This document shows positions 8,918-17,945 of a stretch of DNA of 57,193 nt, one piece after another. This stretch comes from an uncultured Paraprevotella sp. Lineage in GTDB: Bacteria; Bacteroidota; Bacteroidia; Bacteroidales; Bacteroidaceae. The position numbers and the translations under genes were made by a program. The notes beneath the pieces are model-generated. The model saw nothing but the letters and a program-made list of their open reading frames with translations. It was not told the DNA's origin and did not search any database. Positions within the stretch are counted from its first letter, which is position 1; each line of letters opens with the position of its first letter. The DNA is taken from contig URKA01000020.1 in NCBI GenBank assembly GCA_900548345.1, positions 1-57,193 on the forward strand, in the 5' to 3' direction.

Positions 8918-9433
8918 ATGGCAGATACGACAATCACATTGAATGATGCAAAACTCCGTGAAGCTGCAGCGCAGGGCATGGACGAGTTTATCCGGGTGTT
9001 CACCGACCGTTATCTTGAAGTGTTGGGCGGAGAACTGAATGCGGATAACATGCAGATGCTCAACGGCGAGCAGATAACTTTGCTGGCCTACGTGATGTTG
9101 CATGATGAAGTGATGGACGGAGGATTTGTACAATTGATTCACAACGGTTACGGACCTTTCATCTTTGACAATCCCTTTGCGAAGGCCATGCGGCTGATGG
9201 GGGCGCACGAGTTCTCCAAACTGGTGTATAAGGGAAAGAAACTTTATGACCGTTACAAGGACGAACTGACGAAAGAATGCTCCGACGAGGAGTTCATGGC
9301 CATGTTTGAGGCATATCCGGAGTTTGATGATCTGGATGATAAGTTTGTAGAAATGGAAGAAGAAGTCACCGAAACGCTGGCACGTTATGTGGACGAGCAT
9401 TTGGAACAGTTTGCGGTGATTGTGAACGAATGA
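8918..9433 (+). CDS. DMP19-like (DUF4375-type) protein
   Basis: 171 residues, soluble and acidic, all-helical. The conserved pattern around EVMDGGFVQLIHNGYG and FDNPFAKAMRLMGAHEFSKLV matches the DMP19/DUF4375 family, whose members are mostly uncharacterised. Some DMP19 proteins have been described as DNA mimics that bind a regulator, but nothing here shows that. Only four bases separate it from smpB, with which it should be co-transcribed. Confidence 0.7.
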   Translation: MADTTITLNDAKLREAAAQGMDEFIRVFTDRYLEVLGGELNADNMQMLNGEQITLLAYVMLHDEVMDGGFVQLIHNGYGPFIFDNPFAKAMRLMGAHEFSKLVYKGKKLYDRYKDELTKECSDEEFMAMFEAYPEFDDLDDKFVEMEEEVTETLARYVDEHLEQFAVIVNE

Positions 9434-9437
9434 GAAA

Positions 9438-9908
9438 ATGGCAGAGAAGAAAGTAAAGGTAAAAACGGTCAACATCAAGAACAAACGGGCTTCGTTTGAT
9501 TTCCTGTTGTTGGATAAATATACCGCAGGCATTGTCCTGACGGGAACAGAGATTAAGTCTATCCGCGCCGGCAAGGCGAGTCTGGTGGACACTTTCTGTT
9601 TCATCCATAACGGAGAGGTGTGGGTGAAGAATATGTATGTGGCGGAATATTCCTACGGTTCCTATAACAATCATACGGCGAGGCGCGACCGCAAGCTCCT
9701 GCTCAACCGCAAGGAAATACGCAAGCTCCAGCAAGATATGAAGAGTCCGGGGTTCACTTTGGTGCCGACACTGCTGTTCATTGATGAGAACGGGCGTGCC
9801 AAAGTGGATGTCTACCTGTGTCGAGGTAAGAAAGAATACGACAAACGGCAGACATTGAAGGAAAAGGAAGACCGTAGGGAGATGGACCGTCAGATAAAGA
9901 AGTATTGA
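9438..9908 (+). CDS. smpB: SsrA-binding protein SmpB
   Basis: 156 residues, full length. It delivers tmRNA to stalled ribosomes for trans-translation. Diagnostic segments are NKRASFDFLLLDKYTAGIVL, GTEIKSIRAGKASL, YSYGSYNNHTARRDRKLLLN and GRAKVDVYLCRGKKEYDKR, with the usual basic C-terminal tail (KEDRREMDRQIKKY). The second gene of the group that begins at the promoter at 8858. metH follows after 28 bases. The tmRNA gene itself is not in this window. Confidence 0.97.
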   Translation: MAEKKVKVKTVNIKNKRASFDFLLLDKYTAGIVLTGTEIKSIRAGKASLVDTFCFIHNGEVWVKNMYVAEYSYGSYNNHTARRDRKLLLNRKEIRKLQQDMKSPGFTLVPTLLFIDENGRAKVDVYLCRGKKEYDKRQTLKEKEDRREMDRQIKKY

Positions 9909-9936
9909 ACCAAAGGTTAGTTTTTTAGGTGAAAAG

Positions 9937-12699
9937 ATGACATTACAGGACGTAATCAAGCAAAGGATTTTGGTGTTGGACGGTGCAATGGGCACCATGA
10001 TACAGCGTGAGAAACTGACGGAATCCGATTTCCGCGGCGAGCGTTTCAAGGATATTCCCGGTCTGATGGCGGGCAACAATGACCTTCTGTGCCTGACCCG
10101 CCCGGACGTGATACGGGATATTCACCGTAAGTATCTTGCCGCTGGGGCGGATATTATCGAGACCAATACCTTTAATGCACAACGCATTTCCATGGCTGAT
10201 TACCATACGGAGGAGTATAGTCGGGAAATCAATCTTGCGGCATGCCGTCTGGCAAGGGAAGAGGCGGACCGGTTTACGGCGCAGACACCGGACAAGCCCC
10301 GTTTTGTAGTTGGTTCGGTGGGACCGACCAACAAAACCTGTTCCATGAGTCCTGATGTCAATAATCCGGCTTTCCGTGCGCTCACTTTCGATGAATTGGT
10401 GGCTGCCTACTGTGAACAGATGGAAGCCTTGCTGGAAGGCGGGGTGGATGCCTTGCTGATTGAAACGGTTTTTGATACGCTGAATGCCAAGGCGGCACTT
10501 TATGCAGCGGAGGAAGCCATGAACGTCAGGGGAAGGAAAGTGCCGTTGATGGTGTCCGTGACAGTTTCAGACAAGAGCGGGCGGACGCTTTCCGGACAGA
10601 CACTGGAGGCTTTCTTGGCTTCTGTCGGTCATGCGGATATCTTTTCTTTAGGGCTGAATTGTTCGTTTGGAGCGCATGACCTGATTCCGTTCCTGCAGAT
10701 ACTTGCACAGAAATCACCTTATTATATATCGGTCTATCCTAATGCGGGATTGCCCAACAGCATGGGTGAATACGATCAGACACCCGACCAAATGGCGGAG
10801 GAAATGAAGTTCTTCGTTCAGGAAAACTGGGTGAACATCATCGGAGGGTGCTGTGGGACGACGGATGAATATATCGCCCGTTTCCCGGCTTTGGCTGCTT
10901 CGGGTGTTCCGCATGTGCCGGCGAAACGTCCGGAGAGCATGTGGCTGAGCGGATTGGAACTACTTGATGTGACACCGGACATCAATTTTGTAAATGTGGG
11001 TGAGCGGTGCAATGTGGCCGGTTCCCGCAAGTTCCTGCGTCTTGTCAAGGAGAAAAACTATGAGGAGGCACTTGAAATAGCCCGTAAACAGGTGGAAGAC
11101 GGTGCGCTGGTGATAGATATCAATATGGACGACGGGCTTTTGGATGCCCGTGAGGAGATGACGACTTTTCTGAATCTTCTGGCTGCCGAACCTGAAATAT
11201 CACGGGTTCCGGTCATGATTGACTCCTCGAAGTGGGAAGTGATTCAGGCTGGACTGAAATGCGTGCAGGGAAAAAGCATTGTCAATTCCATCTCCCTGAA
11301 AGAAGGGGAGGAGGTCTTTCTTGCCCGTGCACGGGAAATAAAACGTCTGGGGGCCGCAGTCATCGTGATGGCTTTCGATGAGAAGGGGCAGGCGGACGTA
11401 TACGAACGCAAAATCGCTGTGTGCGAGCGGGCATACCGTCTGCTGGTAGACAAGGTAGGGTTCAATCCTCATGACATCATTTTCGACCCCAATGTGCTGG
11501 CGATAGCCACCGGAATGGAAGAACACAACGGTTATGCTGTGGACTTTATCCGTGCCACGGAATGGATTCACAATCACCTTTATGGTGCTCATGTGAGCGG
11601 TGGTGTGAGCAACCTGTCCTTTTCTTTCCGCGGCAACAATTACATCCGTGAGGCAATGCACGCCGTATTCCTATATCATGCCAACCGTGTCGGTATGGAT
11701 ATGGGTATCGTCAATCCCGCAACCTCTGTCATGTACAGCGACATCCCTTCCGACATGCTGACGGTTATTGAGGATGTGATACTGAACCGTTACCCCGAAG
11801 CACCGGAAAAGTTGATTGAGTTGGCAGACCGGTTGAAGGCTGAGGCTGATGCTGCGAAGGAAGGTGGAGCAGGGACGACTGCATCGCATGCCCGCCAGAA
11901 TGCCTGGCGTGAAGGAACGGTGGAAGAGCGTCTGAAATATGCCTTGACAAAAGGACTGGATACGTATCTTGCGGAGGATTTGGAAGAAGCATGCCGGTTC
12001 TATCCGCATGCGGTTGATATCATTGAGGGACCTCTGATGGCAGGCATGAACGTGGTGGGTGAACTGTTCGGAGCCGGAAAGATGTTTCTTCCGCAAGTGG
12101 TGAAGACGGCACGTACCATGAAGAAAGCCGTAAGTATCCTGCAGCCGCGCATTGAGGCGGAAAAACAGGACGGTGCTGCGCGTGCCGGTGTGGTTCTTGT
12201 GGCGACGGTGAAGGGCGATGTCCATGACATCGGTAAGAACATCGTATCGGTGGTAATGGCGTGCAACAACTACGAGATTGTAGACCTGGGTGTCATGACG
12301 CCGGTAGAAGAGATTGTAAGAAAGGCTTTGGAGATTCATCCTGACATTATCGGACTGAGCGGTCTGATAACCCCCTCATTGGAAGAGATGGTGTATGTGG
12401 TCAGCGAACTGAAGCGTGCCGGTATATCCGTTCCCGTGATGATAGGCGGAGCCACGACCAGCCGTCTGCATACGGCTTTGAAGATAGCTCCGGTGTATGA
12501 CGGACCTGTCATTTGGATGAAGGATGCTTCACAGAATGCCCTGGTTGCCGCCCGTTTTATCAATGCCGATACGTGTGGGGAGGCGTTCCGGGAGTTGCAG
12601 GAAGAGCAGGAACAGTTGCGTTCCGGTTTCTCGGAGCAACACGCGCCGACAGTATCCATCGAGGAGGCACGAAAGAACAAACTGAAGTTGTTTGATTGA
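9937..12699 (+). CDS. metH: Cobalamin-dependent methionine synthase, without reactivation domain
   Basis: 920 residues. It transfers a methyl group from methyl-tetrahydrofolate through cobalamin to homocysteine. Order: homocysteine-binding barrel from residue 1 (LDGAMGTMIQ; zinc ligands in GGCCGT near 305), pterin-binding barrel (FVNVGERCNVAGSRKF near 350, IDINMDDGLLDA), B12 cap (about 650-740, EGPLMAGMNVVGELFGAGKM) and cobalamin-binding domain with axial His763 in DVHDIGKNIV. The chain ends shortly after the B12 domain. The roughly 300-residue AdoMet-binding reactivation domain of E. coli MetH (1227 residues) is missing, so a separate reactivation protein is expected elsewhere. No cobalamin riboswitch precedes it. 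Confidence 0.95.
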   Translation: MTLQDVIKQRILVLDGAMGTMIQREKLTESDFRGERFKDIPGLMAGNNDLLCLTRPDVIRDIHRKYLAAGADIIETNTFNAQRISMADYHTEEYSREINLAACRLAREEADRFTAQTPDKPRFVVGSVGPTNKTCSMSPDVNNPAFRALTFDELVAAYCEQMEALLEGGVDALLIETVFDTLNAKAALYAAEEAMNVRGRKVPLMVSVTVSDKSGRTLSGQTLEAFLASVGHADIFSLGLNCSFGAHDLIPFLQILAQKSPYYISVYPNAGLPNSMGEYDQTPDQMAEEMKFFVQENWVNIIGGCCGTTDEYIARFPALAASGVPHVPAKRPESMWLSGLELLDVTPDINFVNVGERCNVAGSRKFLRLVKEKNYEEALEIARKQVEDGALVIDINMDDGLLDAREEMTTFLNLLAAEPEISRVPVMIDSSKWEVIQAGLKCVQGKSIVNSISLKEGEEVFLARAREIKRLGAAVIVMAFDEKGQADVYERKIAVCERAYRLLVDKVGFNPHDIIFDPNVLAIATGMEEHNGYAVDFIRATEWIHNHLYGAHVSGGVSNLSFSFRGNNYIREAMHAVFLYHANRVGMDMGIVNPATSVMYSDIPSDMLTVIEDVILNRYPEAPEKLIELADRLKAEADAAKEGGAGTTASHARQNAWREGTVEERLKYALTKGLDTYLAEDLEEACRFYPHAVDIIEGPLMAGMNVVGELFGAGKMFLPQVVKTARTMKKAVSILQPRIEAEKQDGAARAGVVLVATVKGDVHDIGKNIVSVVMACNNYEIVDLGVMTPVEEIVRKALEIHPDIIGLSGLITPSLEEMVYVVSELKRAGISVPVMIGGATTSRLHTALKIAPVYDGPVIWMKDASQNALVAARFINADTCGEAFRELQEEQEQLRSGFSEQHAPTVSIEEARKNKLKLFD

Positions 12700-14019
12700 A
12701 TGGAAAGGTTTTTTTTTATAATATTTTTATTTTTGGTAACACGCCCTGTCTGTTGTCACAATCATACAAGGGTGATTGTGACAACAGACATTGGCGGTTC
12801 TGATCCCGATGACATACAGTCGCTCGTCCATCTGATGGTGATGCTTAATGATGTTGATTTGGAAGGTATTGTTTCACAACACGCTTGGGTTCCTTATGGA
12901 ACGAGAGCTGTCGAAGTTATCGAGAGTGTCATTGGTGCTTATGAAAAGGTACTGCCAAATCTGCTTGTGCATGACAATAGATATCCGGATGCCAATGTTA
13001 TCCGAAAGATGGTGAAAATAGGACAACCTCAGGCTGCAATGGCTTGTGTTGGAGAGGGGAAAGATTCAGAAGGTTCGGAATGGATAATCAAGGTGGTGGA
13101 TAAAAAAGATACTCGTCCTGTGTGGATTGCAGCATGGTCGGGAATGAATACTTTGGCGCAGGCTCTTTGGAAAATAAGCCACACTCGTTCCCCTAAGGAG
13201 GTTGATAAGTTCGTGAGCAAACTAAGGGTGTATGATGTTCTTGGTCAAGATGATGCAGGGGCATGGATTGCAAAGACTTTTCCCCAACTTACCTATATAC
13301 GCAACAAGGCAGTTTATGGATGGCCTAAGGATGATGAATGGTATAAGACGAATGTGCAGGAGATAGGTCCTCTTGGGCAGGTATATGCTTCAAGAATCTG
13401 GGCAACAGAAGGTGATACTCCTTCATTTCTCTATTGTATTGACAATGGGCTGAATGCTCCTGAACATATTGATTTTGGTGGTTGGGGTGGTCGATTCTCT
13501 ACCACGAAGGAAGATAACATCGAAAGCATGGATTGGGTCAGGAAAAATAATCTGGATGAGATGCAGTATGCTCCATATCTGATGTATGGGGCATCGGAAG
13601 AGGGCAATGAAGCGTTAACTCGATGGGCGGAAGATATTCACAATGACTTTAAGGCTCGGATTTTATGGACAGTGACCAATGACTACTCGAAAGCCAATCA
13701 TCATCCTGTTGCTGTCGTCGATAATGACAAATCACGACAGATGATCACCATAACTGCAAAATCAGGAAAAGAAATACGTCTTGATGCCTCAATGAGCTAT
13801 GACCCCGATGGTGACTCTCTGAAATATGATTGGCAGTTCTACAAAGAGCCTTCTTCTTACAAGGGTAATCTGCAGTTTCTACATCACGACACATCTTGTA
13901 TGAGCTTATTTATTCCTAACGATGCAAGAGGCAATACCATTCATGTCATACTAAAAGTAACTGACAAGAACCGAAGTCCTCTATGTTCATATCGGAGGAT
14001 AATTATTAATGTGAACTAA
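12700..14019 (+). CDS. Secreted DUF1593 (nucleoside-hydrolase-like) protein
   Basis: 439 residues. After a short hydrophobic leader (FFFIIFLFLV) comes a nucleoside-hydrolase-like fold: VIVTTDIGGSDPDDIQSLVHL near residue 25 carries the Asp cluster that binds calcium in that superfamily, and WIAAWSGMNTLAQALW lies near 140. The C-terminal 100 residues form a beta-rich Ig-like domain (DASMSYDPDGDSLKYDW) seen in DUF1593 proteins linked to polysaccharide breakdown. The ATG directly follows the metH stop codon with no spacer, and the DNA is visibly richer in A and T than metH, so the pair looks joined by insertion rather than by an old operon. An 18-base perfect inverted repeat lies in codons 16-31. 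Substrate unknown. Confidence 0.75.
   Translation: MERFFFIIFLFLVTRPVCCHNHTRVIVTTDIGGSDPDDIQSLVHLMVMLNDVDLEGIVSQHAWVPYGTRAVEVIESVIGAYEKVLPNLLVHDNRYPDANVIRKMVKIGQPQAAMACVGEGKDSEGSEWIIKVVDKKDTRPVWIAAWSGMNTLAQALWKISHTRSPKEVDKFVSKLRVYDVLGQDDAGAWIAKTFPQLTYIRNKAVYGWPKDDEWYKTNVQEIGPLGQVYASRIWATEGDTPSFLYCIDNGLNAPEHIDFGGWGGRFSTTKEDNIESMDWVRKNNLDEMQYAPYLMYGASEEGNEALTRWAEDIHNDFKARILWTVTNDYSKANHHPVAVVDNDKSRQMITITAKSGKEIRLDASMSYDPDGDSLKYDWQFYKEPSSYKGNLQFLHHDTSCMSLFIPNDARGNTIHVILKVTDKNRSPLCSYRRIIINVN
12747..12790 (+). repeat. Perfect 18-base inverted repeat inside the 5' coding region
   Basis: Left arm 12747-12764 (tgtctgttgtcacaatca), 8-base loop, right arm 12773-12790 its exact reverse complement. The right arm encodes the conserved VIVTTD strand of the DUF1593 domain. 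The left arm lies in the poorly conserved leader. In RNA this would fold into a long hairpin just after the start codon. Confidence 0.9.
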
Positions 14020-14082
14020 GCTATATGGATAGTTACAGCCAGTACAGACATCATTAAAAACGCATGTCTTTTCATTACTATT

Positions 14083-15675
14083 TTATTTTTCATAGAAAGA
14101 CTTTAATTTATCAACAATCTGACGGGGTACGGCGATGGCGGTGCCGTGGCTCATATTTTCAGGCATTCTTATGCGGTTGGTGCAGTCTTTCCATGTGTTT
14201 CCGTGGTCGTAACTGACGGAGGCGCCGAAACGGTGGACGCCATACATGTCGTAATAGACCACGAGTTCGTTACCTACGAATAATGGGGCAGGACCTTCGC
14301 TCCAATAGAGTTCCCCGTTCTTTCCTTGTGTGTTGATGGGTGCTGAGATTTCATGTGAGAAGCCTTGCTTTATTGATTTGGCACGAGTTATGCGTATATT
14401 CTTTTCTGCAGGATGCAGATTCTCGTTCTTTACGGCCATGATAAGCTCGCCTGTAGCAGGGTCGCGTACAATAGCTGCATCAATGGCGTTGAAGTCTGGA
14501 TTGTACCATAGGCGTGTTTTTGTGAACTTATGGAAGTCTTTCGTGGTGGTGCAGTAAATGCGATGGTTGTAATTGTTCTCGCTCAGACATCCTTTGGTCT
14601 TCACATTCTTGTTTTCGGGGACTGTTGATGCCCAATAGATATAATAGGTATGAGAAGGGATATCGTAGAACAATTCCGGTGCCCATGTGTTGCGGCAGGA
14701 GGGAAAGCCTTGCATTACGGGCAATTCCTGTTGTTGGCTCCAATTGATGAGGTCGCACGAAGTTGCATAGCCGATGCTTTTTCCCGACCAACCTACTGTC
14801 CAGACGAGGTGGAAGGTGCCATCGGGAGACAAGCAAATGCTGGGATCACGTAGCAACTTGTCTTTGCCGACAATCGGGCGCATCACAGGTTTGTTGTCGT
14901 TGATGGCTGTCCATGTGTAGCCGTTGTAGCTGTAGGCAATGCATAAACCAGCTTCTTCTTTCTTGGTATCAAAATAGGTGAAAATATAAGCAGGTTCGTC
15001 TATTGCTTGTTTAGACATGTTTCGTAAAAAGCGTTCTCCCCATGTGAGCAACAATCCATGACCTTCGGCGTTGAGATGGGCTTCGTCGTTTGCATTTTGG
15101 AAATAACATTTGCGGAAGTTCGCATCCGTCGGGCAGATACCGCTGGTAAGGGCTGCATCCAGTACAGGTATTGCATGATTGGCACATACATACCGTATGC
15201 ATTGTGTCACCTCGGCAAATCCTTTACGTTCTACAGCCCAGGGTGTTACAAAGCCTATGTGGGCGTTGGGATATTTGGTCTGCAATCCTATGCAGAGTGA
15301 ATCCAGCCTGTTATAAAATACCTTTAACAAATCCGGTTGTTCATGTATCCTATAGGCATCATTATGACCAGCTATTACCAATACATAGTCGGCAGTATCA
15401 GTCATCTCCTTGTAACGTTCGAGTATGCTTGGACCAAACCCGCGTTTGCTGCTGTCAAAAGCGATGCAATTGCCGTTCCTTCCATAGTTACGGTAATTCA
15501 TACCAAGACGTGCTGCCATACGGGCGTGCCATGTTTCTTCAATCGGTCGGCGGTGATTTTGCACATAACTGTCTCCGATGACAACCAACGTTTTTCCTTT
15601 AAAGGTGTTTTTTTGCGCTATTGCCGTCATTGTTGTTATGGCGAACAATAGAAAGAATAGGACTTCCTTTTTCAT
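14083..15675 (-). CDS. Secreted SGNH esterase fused to a GH43-like beta-propeller
   Basis: 530 residues with a signal peptide (MKKEVLFFLLFAITTMTAIAQ). Residues 25-225 are an SGNH/GDSL hydrolase with all blocks visible: GDS with Ser36, Asn105 in AGHND, and Asp197-x2-His200 in DEAHLNAEGH. Residues 229-520 resemble the five-bladed propeller of GH43/GH32-type enzymes: LLRDPSICLSPDGTFHLVW, SCDLINW, a WAPELFYD segment with the usual acidic residue, and AAIVRDPATGELIM. Such a fusion would remove ester groups and then arabinose- or xylose-type side chains, or the propeller may only bind sugar. It is convergent with the DUF1593 gene and downstream of the GH35 gene on the same strand (64 bases), so co-expression is likely. 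Confidence 0.8.
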   Translation of the reverse strand: MKKEVLFFLLFAITTMTAIAQKNTFKGKTLVVIGDSYVQNHRRPIEETWHARMAARLGMNYRNYGRNGNCIAFDSSKRGFGPSILERYKEMTDTADYVLVIAGHNDAYRIHEQPDLLKVFYNRLDSLCIGLQTKYPNAHIGFVTPWAVERKGFAEVTQCIRYVCANHAIPVLDAALTSGICPTDANFRKCYFQNANDEAHLNAEGHGLLLTWGERFLRNMSKQAIDEPAYIFTYFDTKKEEAGLCIAYSYNGYTWTAINDNKPVMRPIVGKDKLLRDPSICLSPDGTFHLVWTVGWSGKSIGYATSCDLINWSQQQELPVMQGFPSCRNTWAPELFYDIPSHTYYIYWASTVPENKNVKTKGCLSENNYNHRIYCTTTKDFHKFTKTRLWYNPDFNAIDAAIVRDPATGELIMAVKNENLHPAEKNIRITRAKSIKQGFSHEISAPINTQGKNGELYWSEGPAPLFVGNELVVYYDMYGVHRFGASVSYDHGNTWKDCTNRIRMPENMSHGTAIAVPRQIVDKLKSFYEK

Positions 15676-15739
15676 CTTTAATTAATAAAATGTGGTACTT
15701 ATATCTTGGGTTGTTGGCGCAATGATGGATTAAATCGTT

Positions 15740-17797
15740 TTATAATGGTTGCGGGGTGACGTGAATGTTGATTACCTCCTCACCGGGTGTCTTGTCGGCT
15801 TCACGTGGAAAATAGACGGGCATGTCCTTTTGTAGGGGGAGGATGCGAAGTTCCAGCTCAGTAACATCGGAAGGCAGTCGCCAGAGTCCCATCAGGAAAG
15901 GACGACCGTTGTAGAAATTGTCGCCGACAAGACGGCCGTTGGCATAGAGACGGGCTACATCTCCACGGTAGTGTATCTGCATGAGACCCTGGCGGGAGGA
16001 AGAGTCGGCTGGTAACAGGATGCGGTAGACTGCGGCTTGTTCAAAGTCATTGTCTGTAGGTCCTTCTGCCACCTTAGCTATTCCGAGGGTGATGACACGC
16101 GGTGAACCAGGCTCTTTTATTTTATTAAATGTCGGGGTGTGTAGTGTGTGGCCGGCATTCTTTTCCACATTATCCAGGAACAAAAGTTCAGCTTCTTCTG
16201 TACGAATCAAATAGAGCTGGATGCCATCTACTGTGGCGAAAGGTTTCTCTGTGCTTGTTTTCTTTACGGAGCGTACTTTGCCATTGATGCAGAATTCGGC
16301 TGCGATACCTTTTTTCAGCTCGAACCACATTTTACCGTTGCGGCTTGCCACAGGCTGGGCTGTGGCATAGGTAAGAGTAGCATTTCCAATGGGTATGTTG
16401 ACAGGAAAGACGGTCATCATTCCGGCAGGAATGGTGATAGGTTTACGGGGAAACTTCATGCCACATGCTTCAAACTGCACGTTGTTCTTGGATGACAGAT
16501 TGGCAAAACGTTCGTAGTTGTTGACAAATACGAATCCGTTCTTCCCGTTAGCCGTACGATAGCTCCAACGCAGGTAGGAGTCATCGTATTGCTTTGCCTT
16601 TTTGTCTGAGCAAGGGAAGTGAGCCTCCATCGGAGCTAACTGTTCGCCGAAATCTTGCATGAAGAGGTGAATCGGACGCAGGCCATAGTAGTGTGGGTTG
16701 CGTTGTCCGAACTCACCCAGTGGAGCTTGAAAATCGTAGGTTTTTACGGGAAGGTCGTTGTAGTTGGTCACGGGAGTTTTCTGGCATTCGTTCAGGTAAG
16801 TCTGGTGACCGTCGGGGTTTGTGCCACCGTGGTACATGTAGTAGCCCAACAGGTTTGAGCCGCTACCCAACTTCACCAAAGCCATCGAATAGGCGTCTTC
16901 GGGGTAGAGATAAACGCGGCGGTGATAGCTGGTCATCATACCTCCACCCAGTTCGCAGGTAAAATAAGGATATTCTTGTGAGGTATTCCGGTCGGAAGTA
17001 GAATAATCCAGCTGTTCCGAACCAATGGCACCTGATGTAGGCGAGGAAGTGAAGTGGAAGGCTTTCCAATAGTTACCTGTTCCCTCCTTGATATGGCGGT
17101 CCCAAAAGCCGTCGGCATAGTCGCCGTAAAGCGGAATCATTTCGCCGAAGGGTGTCGGGGTACGCAGGGCGGGCCAACCGGTACGGGTATAAAAAGGAAG
17201 GTCAAAGCCGATGCGTTGGGCGATTCTCTTCAGTGCCATCAGATAAGATCCGTGTCCGCCGAATTCATTGTCGAACTGGCAGGCCATGACGGGACCGCCG
17301 TCTTTCCATTGCAATCCCTGTACCTGCGTGAAAATCTGACGGTAGAGTGTTTCCACATAACTTAGGAACAGTGGGTCTTCACTTCTCAGTTTGCATCCAC
17401 TGCCGACTACCCAGTCCGGAATACCTCCGCAACGGGCTTCTCCGTGACAATAAGGCCCGATGCGCAGGCATACGGGCAAGTTTTCTTTCTTGCAAATTTC
17501 AAGGAACCGACGTAACGACCTTTGTCCGCTCCAGTCGAATATGCCCTGTCTCTCTTCCACATGATTCCAAAAGACGTAGTTGGCGATGAGGGTTACACCT
17601 CCCTCTTTCATCTTATGGATTTCATTGGCCCATTCCGTGTCCGGAATGCGTGAATAATGTATCTCACCCATGACGGGTACGACACGTTTTCCATTGATGA
17701 TGAGGCTGTGTTGGTCCCAACAGACGTCGGTATTTTGTGCGCTGGCGGTGAAACACGCCACAACGAAAGTCCATAGTGTGATAGAGAACAGTTTCAT
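15740..17797 (-). CDS. Secreted GH35 beta-galactosidase
   Basis: 685 residues with a signal peptide (MKLFSITLWTFVVACFTASAQ). It removes terminal beta-galactose residues by a retaining mechanism. The TIM barrel opens LIINGKRVVPVMGEIHYSRIP. The acid/base is Glu178 in QFDNEFGGHG and the nucleophile is probably Glu282 in YFTCELGGG. The C-terminal part contains beta-sandwich jelly-roll domains (IHYRGDVARLYANGRLVGDNFYNG) as in other GH35 enzymes. It stands upstream of the SGNH-GH43-like gene with a 64-base gap, so the two probably form one unit for a galactose-containing plant or host glycan. No membrane transporter gene accompanies them. Confidence 0.9.
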   Translation of the reverse strand: MKLFSITLWTFVVACFTASAQNTDVCWDQHSLIINGKRVVPVMGEIHYSRIPDTEWANEIHKMKEGGVTLIANYVFWNHVEERQGIFDWSGQRSLRRFLEICKKENLPVCLRIGPYCHGEARCGGIPDWVVGSGCKLRSEDPLFLSYVETLYRQIFTQVQGLQWKDGGPVMACQFDNEFGGHGSYLMALKRIAQRIGFDLPFYTRTGWPALRTPTPFGEMIPLYGDYADGFWDRHIKEGTGNYWKAFHFTSSPTSGAIGSEQLDYSTSDRNTSQEYPYFTCELGGGMMTSYHRRVYLYPEDAYSMALVKLGSGSNLLGYYMYHGGTNPDGHQTYLNECQKTPVTNYNDLPVKTYDFQAPLGEFGQRNPHYYGLRPIHLFMQDFGEQLAPMEAHFPCSDKKAKQYDDSYLRWSYRTANGKNGFVFVNNYERFANLSSKNNVQFEACGMKFPRKPITIPAGMMTVFPVNIPIGNATLTYATAQPVASRNGKMWFELKKGIAAEFCINGKVRSVKKTSTEKPFATVDGIQLYLIRTEEAELLFLDNVEKNAGHTLHTPTFNKIKEPGSPRVITLGIAKVAEGPTDNDFEQAAVYRILLPADSSSRQGLMQIHYRGDVARLYANGRLVGDNFYNGRPFLMGLWRLPSDVTELELRILPLQKDMPVYFPREADKTPGEEVINIHVTPQPL

Positions 17798-17886
17798 GTG
17801 CTTTTTATGTGATGTTATGCCATAAAGTTATTCAATTTTTGTGTCATATCACAACTTTAGACTGCGAATCTCCTTTTTTTTAATAG

Positions 17887-17921
17887 AAAAGGCGTGTACC
17901 GCCAATCGGTACACGCCTTTT
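17887..17921 (-). terminator. Rho-independent terminator after ribH
   Basis: 15-base perfect stem (17887-17901 with 17907-17921), loop of 5, 25 bases past the ribH stop. On the minus strand the stem ends in TTTT, and on the plus strand a T-run precedes it. Confidence 0.8.
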
Positions 17922-17945
17922 AAGTGAGGTATTTGTCTGTTGTCT

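Noticed and set aside
6037..9936. SAM or cobalamin riboswitch before the methionine genes
   Set aside because: Looked for their conserved motifs and paired stems in the two upstream regions; none found, and metH has only 28 bases upstream.
12748..12789. Rho-independent terminator of metH
   Set aside because: The hairpin is strong but has no T-run and lies inside the next gene, with its right arm coding for conserved residues.
766..17797. Full polysaccharide utilisation locus
   Set aside because: There are carbohydrate-active genes and a SusR-like regulator but no SusC/SusD-like pair, and housekeeping genes interrupt the block.
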